A DNA stretch of 64,000 nucleotides from Atherix ibis (Eukaryota; Arthropoda; Insecta; Diptera; Athericidae): positions 51,095,667 to 51,159,666 of the forward strand of contig OY282610.1 of assembly GCA_958298945.1 (NCBI GenBank), in the 5' to 3' direction. Shown in pieces: positions 36,769 to 48,636 of the stretch; the first letter of the stretch is position 1, and every line of letters begins with the position of its first letter. The notes under the pieces are model-generated. The model worked only from the letters and a program-made list of their open reading frames with translations. It had not been told where the DNA came from and did no database searches. A program made the translations under genes and the position numbers.

Positions 36769-38392
36769 ATGAATTTTTTCTCAAAATCACCAACAAAAAT
36801 TTATCCAGAAAGGATATTCTCATTCCAATCGAGAAAATATGTATTGGAGAAGCTTTGCCTGAAAGTACGCAATGACACCATAAAAACAATTCTAAAAACC
36901 TTAATTTGTATACAAAAAAAAACGAATTTTAAGAAAGAAAACTATAAATTTTATGAATTTTTTCTCAAAATCACCAACAAAAATTTATCCAGAAAGGATA
37001 TTCTCATTCCAATCGAGAAAATATGTATTGGAGAAGCTTTGCCTGAAAGTACGCAATGGCACCATAAAAACAATTCTAAAAACCTTAATTTGTATACAAA
37101 AAAAAACGAATTTTAGGAAAGAAAACTATAAATTTTATGAATTTTTTCTCAAAATCACCAACAAAAATTTATCCAGAAAGGATATTCTCATTCCAATCGA
37201 GAAAATATGCATTGGAGAAGCTTTGCCTAAAAGTACGCAATGACACCATAAAAACCGTTCTAAAAACCTTAATTTTTATACAAAAAAACGAATTTTAAGA
37301 AAGAAAACCATAAATTTTATGAATTTTTTCTCAAAATCACCAACAAAAATTTATCCAGAAATGATATTCTCATTCCAATCGAGAAAATATGCATTGGAGA
37401 AGCTTTGCCTGAAAGTACGCAATGACACCATAAAAACAATTCTAAAAACCTTAATTTTTATACAAAAAAAATGAATTTTAAGAAAGAAAACCATAAATTT
37501 TATGAATTTTTTCTCAAAACCACCAACAAAAATTTATCCAGAAAGAATTTTCTCATTCCAATGAGAATAATATGAATTGGAGAAGCTTTGCCTGAAAGTG
37601 CACAATCATACCCCAAACAAACATCTCCAAAAAACCACCATTTTCATAGAGAAAAACAAATTTTAAGAGAAAGTGGACTCAGTGTAATAATTGTTGCCTC
37701 CTATTTTTTGAGAAAACTGGGTGCCTGGTGTAAAAATTGGATTTTCGTGAATATTGTCACAAATTTACGAATTTTTGTGGTTTTTTGCATATCTTTAGGT
37801 GGTCAATTTATTTTGCTTTCAGTAAATAAAAAATTTAATTTTAGGCAATTTTTTTTTAATAGTGCTCACAAAAATTTATTCTGAAAGGATATTCCTTTTT
37901 CGATCAGGATAATATGGATCTAGAAGGCTATGTTAAAGTGTATGTAATGAAACCATGAAACAAATTGCCATTTTTATCCAAAAAAGCACACTTTATTTTT
38001 AAAAAAATACAGCGAACTTTAGGTATTTTTTTTTAAAACGCCTGGAAAAAATTTGCCTGTAAGGACTTTTTTAGTCCGATCAGGATAATAAGAATAATTA
38101 TTAGTTTCACATATGTATGTATGCACATTAACATCATTAAACAAATTTTCGAAAAAATTTCCTTTTTCATAGAAAAATAGAAATTTAAAAAAAAATTTAA
38201 TGATCTTTTGGCAAATTTTTCTCAAAACTCCCACCGAAATTTATCGTGACATGTCATTTTCCTTCCAATCATTATATTAAGAGTCATAGAAGGTTTGCCT
38301 AAAAGTGTGCAATGACACCACAAAATAAATTCTAAAAAACCTTAATTTTTATACAAAAAAAACGAATTTTAATAAAGAAAACAATTAATTTT
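36769..38392. repeat. HOR 24, k = 4, 4 bp GTAT insertion in E
   Basis: A monomers start near 36769, 36953, 37137 and 37319. The second has AATGGCACC. C has AATTTACGAATTT, shared with HOR 21. E has ATGTATGTATGCACATT (about 38111-38127), a 4 bp tandem gain plus G-to-A change shared only with the HOR at 57294, and AATTTGCCTG. D has GCACACTTT. Confidence 0.94.
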
Positions 38393-39827
38393 ATGAATTT
38401 TTTCTCAAAATCACCAACAAAAATTTATCCAGAAAGGATATTCTCATTCCAATCGAGAAAATATGTACTGGAGAAGCTTTGCCTGAAAGTACGCAATGAC
38501 ACCATAAAAACAATTCTAAAAACCTTAATTTGTATACAAAAAAAAACGAATTTTAAGAAAGAAAACTATAAATTTTATGAATTTTTTCTCAAAATCACCA
38601 ACAAAAATTTATCCAGAAAGGATATTCTCATTCCAATCGAGAAAATATGTATTGGAGAAGCTTTGCCTGAAAGTACGCAATGACACCATAAAAACAATTC
38701 TAAAAACCTTAATTTTTATACAAAAAAAACGAATTTTAAGAAAGAAAACCATAAATTTTATGAATTTTTTCTCAAAATCACCAACAAAAATTTATCCAGA
38801 AATGATATTCTCATTCCAATCGAGAAAATATGCATTAGAGAAGCTTTGCCTGAAAGTACGCAATGACACCATAAAAACAATTCTAAAAACCTTAATTTTT
38901 ATACAAAAAAAATGAATTTTAAGAAAGAAAACCATAAATTTTATGAATTTTTTCTCAAAACCACCAACAAAAATTTATCCAGAAAGAATTTTCTCATTCC
39001 AATGAGAATAATATGAATTGAAAAAGCTTTGCCTGAAAGTGCACAATCATACCCCAAACAAACATCTCCAAAAAACCACCATTTTCATAGAGAAAAACAA
39101 ATTTTAAGAGAAAGTGGACTCAGTGTAATAATTGTTGCCTCCTATTTTTTGAGAAAACTGGGTGCCTGGTGTAAAAATTGGATTTTCGTGAATATTGTCA
39201 CAAATTTTCGAATTTTTGTGGTTTTTTGCATATCTTTAGGTGGTCAATTTATTTTGCTTTCAGTAAATAAAAAATTTAATTTTAGGCAATTTGTTTTAAT
39301 AGTGCTCACAAAAATTTATTCTGAAAGGATATTCCTTTTTCGATCAGGATAATATGGATCTAGAAGGCTATGTTAAAGTGTATGTAATGAAACCATGAAA
39401 CAAATTTCCATTTTTATCCAAAAAAGCAAACTTTATTTTTAAAAAAATACAGCGAACTTTAGGTATTTTTTTTTAAAACGCCTGGAAAAAATTTTCCTGT
39501 AAGGACTTTTTTAGTCCGATCAGGATAATAAGAATAATTATTAGTTTCACATATGTATGCGCATTAACATCATTAAACAAATTTTCGAAAAAATTTCCTT
39601 TTTCATAGAAAAATAGAAATTTAAAAAAAAATTTAATGATCTTTTGGCAAATTTTTCTCAAAACTCCCACCGAAATTTATCGTGACATGTCATTTTCCTT
39701 CCAATCATTATATTAAGAGTCATAGAAGGTTTGCCTGAAAGTGTGCAATGACACCACAAAAAAAATCTTAAAAACCTTAATTTTTATACAAAAAAAACGA
39801 ATTTTAATAAAGAAAACCATAAATTTT
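38393..39827. repeat. HOR 25, k = 3
   Basis: A monomers start near 38393, 38577 and 38760. The last has GCATTAGAG. B has TTGAAAAAGC. D has CAATTTGTTTTAATAG and AAATTTCCATT. F has CACAAAAAAAATCTT, as in HOR 20. Confidence 0.94.
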
Positions 39828-39850
39828 ATGAATTTTTTCTCAAAACCACC
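39780..39850. other. F/B junction that deletes the whole A block
   Basis: The F tail AATAAAG continues as AAAACCATAAATTTTATG, the tail that normally precedes B, and B follows at 39828. The exchange lies within AAAGAAAACC and gives the k = 0 HOR. Confidence 0.85.
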
Positions 39851-40713
39851 AACAAAAATTTATCCAGAAAGAATTTTCTCATTCCAATGAGAATAATATG
39901 AATTGGAGAAGCTTTGCCTGAAAGTGCACAATCATACCCCAAACAAACATCTCCAAAAAACCACCATTTTCATAGAGAAAAACAAATTTTAAGAGAAAGT
40001 GGACTCAGTGTAATAATTGTTGCTCCTATTTTTTGAGAAAACTGGGTGCCTGGTGTAAAAATTGGATTTTCGTGAATATTGTCACAAATTTTCGAATTTT
40101 TGTGGTTTTTTGCATATCTTTAGGTGGTCAATTTATTTTGCTTTCAGTAAATAAAAAATTTAATTTTAGGCAATTTTTTTTTAATAGTGCTCACAAAAAT
40201 TTATTCTGAAAGGATATTCCTTTTTCGATCAGGATAATATGGATCTAGAAGGCTATGTTAAAGTGTATGTAATGAAACCATGAAACAAATTGCCATTTTT
40301 ATCCAAAAAAGCAAACTTTATTTTTAAAAAAATACAGCGAACTTTAGGTATTTTTTTTTAAAACGCCTGGAAAAAATTTTCCTGTAAGGACTTTTTTAGT
40401 CCGATCAGGATAATAAGAATAATTATTAGTTTCACATATGTATGCGCATTAACATCATTAAACAAATTTTCGAAAAAATTTCCTTTTTCATAGAAAAATA
40501 GAAATTTAAAAAAAAATTTAATGATCTTTTGGCAAATTTTTCTGAAAACTCCCACCGAAATTTATCGTGACATGTCATTTTCCTTCCAATCATTATATTA
40601 AGAGTCATAGAAGGTTTGCCTGAAAGTGTGCAATGACACCACAAAATAAATTCTAAAAAACCTTAATTTTTATACAAAAAAAACGAATTTTAATAAAGAA
40701 AACAATTAATTTT
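39828..40713. repeat. HOR 26, k = 0 (core only)
   Basis: This is the only HOR with no A monomer. The preceding F runs TTTTAATAAAGAAAACC straight into B, so the F tail and the B-type tail are joined within AAAGAAAACC (about 39810-39820). C has lost one base (TTGCTCCTATT, about 40021). F has TTTCTGAAAACTCCC. The anchor-to-anchor length of 885 bp gives the size of the fixed core directly. Confidence 0.95.
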
Positions 40714-42519
40714 ATGAATTTTTTCTCAAAATCACCAACAAAAATTTATCCAGAAAAGATATTCTCATTCCAATCGAGAAAATATGTACTGGAGAAGCTT
40801 TGCCTAAAAGTACGCAATGACACCATAAAAACAATTCTAAAAACCTTAATTTGTATAAAAAAAAAAACTAATTTTAAGAAAGAAAACTATAAATTTTATG
40901 AATTTTTTCTCAAAATCACCAACAAAAATTTATCCAGAAAGGATATTCTCATTCCAATCGAGAAAATATGTATTGGAGAAGCTTTACCTGAAAGTACGCA
41001 ATGACACCATAAAAACAATTCTAAAAACCTTAATTTGTATACAAAAAAAAACGAATTTTAAGAAAGAAAACTATAAATTTTATGAATTTTTTCTCCAAAT
41101 CACCAACAAAAATTTATCCAGAAAGGATATTCTCATTCCAATCGAGAAAATATGTATTGGAAAAGCTTTGCCTGAAAGTACGCAATGACACCATAAAAAC
41201 AATTCTAAAAACCTTAATTTGTATACAAAAAAAAAACGAATTTTAGGAAAGAAAACTATAAATTTTATGAATTTTTTCTCAAAATCACCAACAAAAATTT
41301 ATCCAGAAAGGATATTCTCATTCCAATCGAGAAAATATGCATTGGAGAAGCTTTGCCTAAAAGTACGCAATGACACCATAAAAACCGTTCTAAAAACCTT
41401 AATTTTTATACAAAAAAAAACGAATTTTAAGAAAGAAAACCATAAATTTTATGAATTTTTTCTCAAAATCACCAACAAAAATTTATCCAGAAATGATATT
41501 CTCATTCCAATCGAGAAAATATGCATTGGAGAAGATTTGCCTGAAAGTACGCAATGACACCATAAAAACAATTCTAAAAACCTTAATTTTTATGCAAAAA
41601 AAATGAATTTTAAGAAAGAAAACCATAAATTTTATAAATTTTTTCTCAAAACCACCAACAAAAATTTATCCAGAAAGAATTTTCTCATTCCAATGAGAAT
41701 AATATGAATTGGAGAAGATTTGCCTGAAAGTGCTCAATCATACCCCAAACAAACATCTCCAAAAAACCACCATTTTCATAGAGAAAAACAAATTTTAAGA
41801 GAAAGTGGACTCAGTGTAATAATTGTTGCCTCCTATTTTTTGAGAAAACTGGGTGCCTGGTGTAAAAATTGGATTTTCGTGAATATTGTCACAAATTTTC
41901 GAATTTTTGTGGTTTTTTGCATATCTTTAGGTGGTCAATTTATTTTGCTTTCAGTAAATAAAAAATTTAATTTTAGGCAATTTTTTTTTAATAGTGCTCA
42001 CAAAAATTTATTCTGAAAGGATATTCCTTTTTCGATCAGGATAATATGGATCTAGAAGGCTATGTTAAAGTGTATGTAATGAAACCATGAAACAAATTGC
42101 CATTTTTATCCAAAAAAGCAAACTTTATTTTTAAAAAAATACAGCGAACTTTAGGTATTTTTTTTTAAAACGCCTGGAAAAAATTTTCCTGTAAGGACTT
42201 TTTTAGTCCGATCAGGATAATAAGAATAATTATTAGTTTCACATATGTATGCGCATTAACATCATTAAACAAATTTTCGAAAAAATTTCCTTTTTCATAG
42301 AAAAATAGAAATTTAAAAAAAATTTAATGATCTTTTGGCAAATTTTTCTCAAAACTCCCACCGAAATTTATCGTGACATGTCATTTTCCTTCCAATCATT
42401 ATATTAAGAGTCATAGAAGGTTTGCCTGAAAGTGTGCAATGCCACCACAAAATAAATTCTAAAAAACCTTATTTTTTATACAAAAAAAACGAATTTTAAT
42501 AAAGAAAACAATTAATTTT
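40714..42519. repeat. HOR 27, k = 5
   Basis: A monomers start near 40714, 40898, 41082, 41267 and 41451. The first has AAAAGATATTC, GTACTGG and a long A-run with CTAATTTTAAG, as in HORs 7-9. The third has CTCCAAATC. The last A and B both have GAAGATTTGCC, losing AAGCTT, which suggests conversion between neighbours. B has TTTTATAAATT and GTGCTCAATC. F has AATGCCACC and CCTTATTTTTT. Confidence 0.94.
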
Positions 42520-44321
42520 ATGAATTTTTTTTCAAAATCACCAACAAAAATTTATCCAGAAAGGATATTCTCATTCCAATCGAGAAAATATGTATTGGAG
42601 AAGCTTTGCCTGAAAGTACGCAATCACACCATAAAAACAATTCTAAAAACCTTAATTTGTATACAAAAAAAAAAGAATTTTAAGAAAGAAAACTATAAAT
42701 TTTATGAATTTTTTCTCAAAATCACCAACAAAAATTTATCCAGAAAGGATATTCTCATTCCAATCGAGAAAATATGTATTGGAGAAGCTTTGCCTGAAAG
42801 TACGCAATGACACCATAAAAACAATTCTAAAAACCTTAATTTGTATACAAAAAAAACCAATTTTAGGAAAGAAAACTATAAATTTTATGAATTTTTTCTC
42901 AAAATCACCAACAAAAATTTATCCAGAAAGGATATTCTCATTCCAATCGAGAAAATATGCATTAGAGAAGCTTTGCCTAAAAGTACGCAATGACACCATA
43001 AAAACCGTTCTAAAAACCTTAATTTTTATACAAAAAAAACGAATTTTAATAAAGAAAACAATTAATTTTATGAATTTTTTCTCAAAATCACCAACAAAAA
43101 TTTATCCAGAAAGAATATTCTCATTCCAATCGAGAAAATATGCATTGGAGAAGCTTTGCCTAAAAGTACGCAATGACACCATAAAAACCGTTCTAAAAAC
43201 CTTAATTTTTATACAAAAAAAACGAATTTTAAGAAAGAAAACCATAAATTTTATGAATTTTTTCTCAAAATCACCAACAAAAATTTATCCAAAAATGATA
43301 TTCTCATTCCAATCGAGAAAGTATGCATTGAAGAAGCTTTGCCTGAAAGTACGCAATGACACCATAAAAACAATTCTAAAAACCTTAATTTTTATACAAA
43401 CAAAATGAATTTTAAGAAAGAAAACCATAAATTTTATGAATTTTTTCCCAAAACCACCAACAAAAATTTATCCAGAAAGAATTTTCTCATTCCAATGAGA
43501 ATAATATGAATTGGAGAAGCTTTGCCTGAAAGTGCACAATCATACCCCAAACAAACATCTCCAAAAAACCACCATTTTCATAGAGAAAAACAAATTTTAA
43601 GAGAAAGTGGACTCAGTGTAATAATTGTTGCCTCCTATTTTTTGAGAAAACTGGGTGCCTGGTGTAAAAATTGGATTTTCGTGAATATTGTCACAAATTT
43701 TCGAATTTTTGTGGTTTTTTGCATATCTTTAGGTGGTCAATTTATTTTGCTTTCAGTAAATAAAAAATTTAATTTTAGGCAATTTTTTTTTAATAGTGCT
43801 CACAAAAATTTATTCTGAAAGGATATTCCTTTTTCGATCAGGATAATATGGATCTAGAAGGCTATGTTAAAGTGTATGTAATGAAACCATGAAACAAATT
43901 GCCATTTTTATGCAGAAAAGCAAACTTTATTTTTAAAAAAATACAGCGAACTTTAGGTATTTTTTTTTAAAACGCCTGAAAAAATTTTCCTGTAAGGACT
44001 TTTTTAGTCCGATCAGAATAATAAGAATAATTATTAGTTTCACATATGTATGCGCATTAACATCATTAAACAAATTTTCGAAAAAATTTCCTTTTTCATA
44101 GAAAAATAGAAATTTAAAAAAAAATTTAATGTTTTTTTGGCAAATTTTTCTCAAAACTCCCACCGAAATTTATCGTGACATGTCATTTTCCTTTCAATCA
44201 TTATATTAAGAGTCATAGAAGGTTTGCCTGAAAGTGTGCAATGACACCACAAAATAAATTCTAAAAAACCTTAATTTTTATACAAAAAAAACGAATTTTA
44301 ATAAAGAAAACAATTAATTTT
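42520..44321. repeat. HOR 28, k = 5
   Basis: A monomers start near 42520, 42704, 42887, 43070 and 43253. Private: AATCACACC in the first, TATCCAAAAATG and GAAAGTATGC in the last. An F-type tail lies at about 43046-43066. B has TTTTTTCCCAAAACC, as in HOR 10. D has TTTATGCAGAAAAGC; E lacks one G (CGCCTGAAAAAATTTT) and has GATCAGAATAAT; F starts after ATGTTTTTTTGGC. Confidence 0.94.
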
Positions 44322-45576
44322 ATGAATTTTTTCTCAAAATCACCAACAAAAATTTATCCAGAAAGGATATTCTCATTCCAATCGAGAAAATATGTATTGG
44401 AGAAGCTTTGCCTGAAAGTACGCAATGACACCATAAAAACAATTCTAAAAACCTTAATTTGTATACAAAAAAAAACGAATTTTAAGAAAGAAAACCATAA
44501 ATTTTATGAATTTTTTCTCAAAATCACCAACAAAAATTTATCCAGAAATGATATTCTCATTCCAATCGAGAAAATATGCATTGGAGAAGCTTTGCCTGAA
44601 AGTACGCAATGACACCATAAAAACAATTCTAAAAACCTTAATTTTTATACAAAAAAAATGAATTTTAAGAAAGAAAACCATAAATTTTATGAATTTTTTC
44701 TCAAAACCACCAACAAAAATTTATCCAGAAAGAATTTTCTCATTCCAATGAGAATAATATGAATTGGAGAAGCTTTGCCTGAAAGTGCACAATCATACCC
44801 CAAACAAACATCTCCAAAAAACCACCATTTTCATAGAGAAAAACAAATTTTAAGAGAAAGTGGACTCAGTGTAATAATTGTTGCCTCCTATTTTTTGAGA
44901 AAACTGGGTGCCTGGTGTAAAAATTGGATTTTCGTGAATATTGTCACAAATTTTCAAATTTTTGTGGTTTTTTGCATATCTTTAGGTGCTCAATTTATTT
45001 TGCTTTCAGTAAATAAAAAATTTAATTTTAGGCAATTTTTTTTTAATAGTGCTCACAAAAATTTATTCTGAAAGGATATTCCTTTTTCGATCAGGATAAT
45101 ATGGATCTAGAAGGCTATGTTAAAGTGTATGTAATGAAACCATGAAACAAATTGCCATTTTTATCCAAAAAAGCAAACTTTATTTTTAAAAAAATACAGC
45201 GAACTTTAGGTATTTTTTTTTAAAACGCCTAGAAAAAATTTTCCTGTAAGGACTTTTTAAGTCCGATCAGGATAATAAGAATAATTATTAGTTTCACATA
45301 TGTATGCGCATTAACATCATTAAACAAATTTTCGAAAAAAATTCCTTTTTCATAGAAAAATAGAAATTTAAAAAAAAATTTAATGATCTTTTGGCAAATT
45401 TTTCTCAAAACTCCCACCTAAATTTATCGTGACATGTCATTTTCCTTCCAATCATTATATTAAGAGTCATAGAAGGTTTACCCAAAAGTGTGCAATGACA
45501 CCACAAAATAAATTCTAAAAAACCTTAATTTTTATACAAAAAAAAACGAATTTTAATAAAGAAAACAATTAATTTT
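44322..45576. repeat. HOR 29, k = 2, start of first 3.06 kb copy
   Basis: A monomers start near 44322 and 44506. C has GGTGCTCAATTT and private TTTTCAAATTTTT. E has private CGCCTAGAAAA and TTTTTAAGTCC, plus CGAAAAAAATTCC. F has CACCTAAATTT and GGTTTACCCAAAAG. The last three common markers and GGTGCTC recur about 3060 bp later. Confidence 0.94.
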
Positions 45577-47382
45577 ATGAATTTTTTCTCAAAATCACCA
45601 ACAAAAATTTATCCAGAAAGGATATTCTCATTCCAATCGAGAAAATATGTATTGGAGAAGCTTTGCCTGAAAGTACGCAATGACACCATAAAAACAATTC
45701 TAAAAACCTTAATTTGTATACAAAAAAAAACGAATTTTAAGAAAGAAAACTATAAAATTTATGAATTTTTTCTCAAAATCACCAACAAAAATTTATCCAG
45801 AAAGGATATTCTCATTCCAATCGAGAAAATATATATTGGAGAAGCATTGCCTGAAAGTACGCAATGACACCATAAAAACAATTCTAAAAACCTTAATTTG
45901 TATACAAAAAAAAACGAATTTTAAGAAAGAAAACTATAAATTTTATGAATTTTTTCTCAAAATCACCAACAAAAATTTATCCAGAAAGGATATTCTCATT
46001 CCAATCGAGAAAATATGTATTAGAGAAGCTTTGCCTGAAAGTACGCAATGACACCATAAAAACAATTCTAAAAACCTTAATTTGTATACAAAAAAAAACG
46101 AATTTTAGGAAAGAAAACTATAAATTTTATGAATTTTGCTCAAAATCACCAACAAAAATTTATCCAGAAAGGATATTCTCATTCCAATCGAAAAAATATG
46201 CATTGGAGAAGCTTTGCCTAAAAGTACGCAATGACACCATAAAAACCGTTCTAAAAACCTTAATTTTTATACAAAAAAAAACGAATTTTAAGAAAGAAAA
46301 CCATAAATTTTATGAATTTTTTCTCAAAATCACCAACAAAAATTTATCCAGAAATGATATTCTCATTCCAATCGAGAAAATATGCATTGGAGAAGCTTTG
46401 CCTGAAAGTACGCAATGACACCATAAAAACAATTCTAAAAACCTTAATTTTTATACAAAAAAAATGAATTTTAAGAAAGAAAACCATAAATTTTATGAAT
46501 TTTTTCTCAAAACCACCAACAAAAATTTATCCAGAAAGAATTTTTTCATTCCAATGAGAATTATATGAATTGGAGAAGCTTTGCCTGAAAGTGCACAATC
46601 ATACCCCAAACAAACATCTCCAAAAAACCACCATTTTCATAGAGAAAAACAAATTTTAAGAGAAAGTGGACTCAGTGTAATAATTGTTGCCTCCTATTTT
46701 TTGAGAAAACTGGGTGCCTGGTGTAAAAATTGGATTTTCGTGAATATTGTCACAAATTTTCGAATTTTTGTGTTTTTTTGCATATCTTTAGGTGGTCAAT
46801 TTATTTTGCTTTCAGTAAATAAAAAATTTAATTTTAGGCAATTTTTTTTTAAAAGTGCTCACAAAAATTTATTCTGAAAGGATATTCCTTTTTCGATCAG
46901 GATAATATGGATCTAGAAGGCTATGTTAAAGTGTATGTAATGAAACCATGAAACAAATTGCCATTTTTATCCAAAAAAGCAAACTTTATTTTTAAAAAAA
47001 TACAGCGAACTTTAGGTATTTTTTTTTAAAACGCCTGGAAAAAATTTTCCTGTAAGGACTTTTTTAGTCCGATCAGGATAATAAGAATAATTATTAGTTT
47101 CACATATGTATGCGCATTAACATCATTAAACAAATTTTCGAAAAAATTTCCTTTTTCATAGAAAAATAGAAATTTAAAAAAAAATTTAATGATCTTTTGG
47201 CAAATTTTTCTCAAAACTCCCACCGAAATTTATCGTGACATGTCATTTTCCTTCCGATCATTATATTAAGAGTCATAGAAGGTTTGCCTGAAAGTGTGCA
47301 ATGACACCACAAAATAAATTCTAAAAAACCTTAATTTTTATACAAAAAAAAACGAATTTTAATAAAGAAAACAATTAATTTT
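45577..47382. repeat. HOR 30, k = 5
   Basis: A monomers start near 45577, 45761, 45945, 46129 and 46311. Markers shared with the HOR at 48637 are TATAAAATTTATG, AATATATATTGG, GAAGCATTGCC, GAATTTTGCTC, TTTTTTCATTCC in B and GTGTTTTTTTGC in C. F has CCTTCCGATC. D has private TTTAAAAGTGCTC. Confidence 0.94.
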
Positions 47383-48636
47383 ATGAATTTTTTCTCAAAA
47401 TCACCAACAAAAATTTATCCAGAAAGGATATTCTCATTCCAATCGAGAAAATATGTATTGGAGAAGCTTTGCCTGAAAGTACGCAATGACACCATAAAAA
47501 CAATTCTAAAAACCTTAATTTGTATACAAAAAAAAAACGAATTTTAAGAAAGAAAACTATAAATTTTATGAATTTTTTCTCAAAATCACCAACAAAAATT
47601 TATCCAGAAATGATATTCTCATTCCAATCGAGAAAATATGCATTGGAGAAGCTTTGCCTGAAAGTACGCAATGACACCATAAAAACAATTCTAAAAACCT
47701 TAATTTTTATACAAAAAAAATGAATTTTAAGAAAGAAAACCATAAATTTTATGAATTTTTTCTCAAAACCACCAACAAAAATTTATCCAGAAAGAATTTT
47801 CTCATTCCAATGAGAATAATATGAATTGGAGAAGCTTTGCCTGAAAGTGCACAATCATACCCCAAACAAACATCTCCAAAAAACCACCATTTTCATAGAG
47901 AAAAACAAATTTTAAGAGAAAGTGGACTCAGTGTAATAATTGTTGCCTCCTATTTTTTGAGAAAACTGGGTGCCTGGTGTAAAAATTGGATTTTCGTGAA
48001 TATTGTCACAAATTTTCGAATTTTTGTGGTTTTTTGCATATCTTTAGGTGCTCAATTTATTTTGCTTTCAGTAAATAAAAAATTTAATTTTAGGCAATTT
48101 TTTTTTAATAGTGCTCACAAAAATTTATTCTGAAAGATATTCCTTTTTCGATCAGGATAATATGGATCTAGAAGGCTATGTTAAAGTGTATGTAATGAAA
48201 CCATGAAACAAATTGCCATTTTTATCCAAAAAAGCAAACTTTATTTTTAAAAAAATACAGCGAACTTTAGGTATTTTTTTTTAAAACGCCTGGAAAAAAT
48301 TTTCCTGTAAGGACTTTTTTAGTCCGATCAGGATAATAAGAATAATTATTAGTTTCACATATGTATGCGCATTAACATCATTAAACAAATTTTCGAAAAA
48401 AATTCCTTTTTCATAGAAAAATAGAAATTTAAAAAAAAATTTAATGATCTTTTGGCAAATTTTTCTCAAAACTCCCACCTAAATTTATCGTGACATGTCA
48501 TTTTCCTTCCAATCATTATATTAAGAGTCATAGAAGGTTTACCCAAAAGTGTGCAATGACACCACAAAATAAATTCTAAAAAACCTTAATTTTTATACAA
48601 AAAAAACGAATTTTAATAAAGAAAACAATTAATTTT
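47383..48636. repeat. HOR 31, k = 2, partner of HOR 29
   Basis: It shares GGTGCTCAATTT, CGAAAAAAATTCC, CACCTAAATTT and GGTTTACCCAAAAG with the HOR at 44322. It lacks that copy's private changes. D has lost one G (CTGAAAGATATTCC, about 48131), which damages the D dyad. Confidence 0.94.

Larger units (their letters stand above)
44322..47382. repeat. 3.06 kb duplication, copy 1 (HORs 29-30, k = 2,5)
   Basis: This pair of HORs recurs at an offset of about 3060 bp. Shared rare markers are GGTGCTCAATTT, CGAAAAAAATTCC, CACCTAAATTT, GGTTTACCCAAAAG, TATAAAATTTATG, ATATATTGG, GAAGCATTGCC, GAATTTTGCTC, GTGTTTTTTTGC and CCTTCCGATC. Confidence 0.92.
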
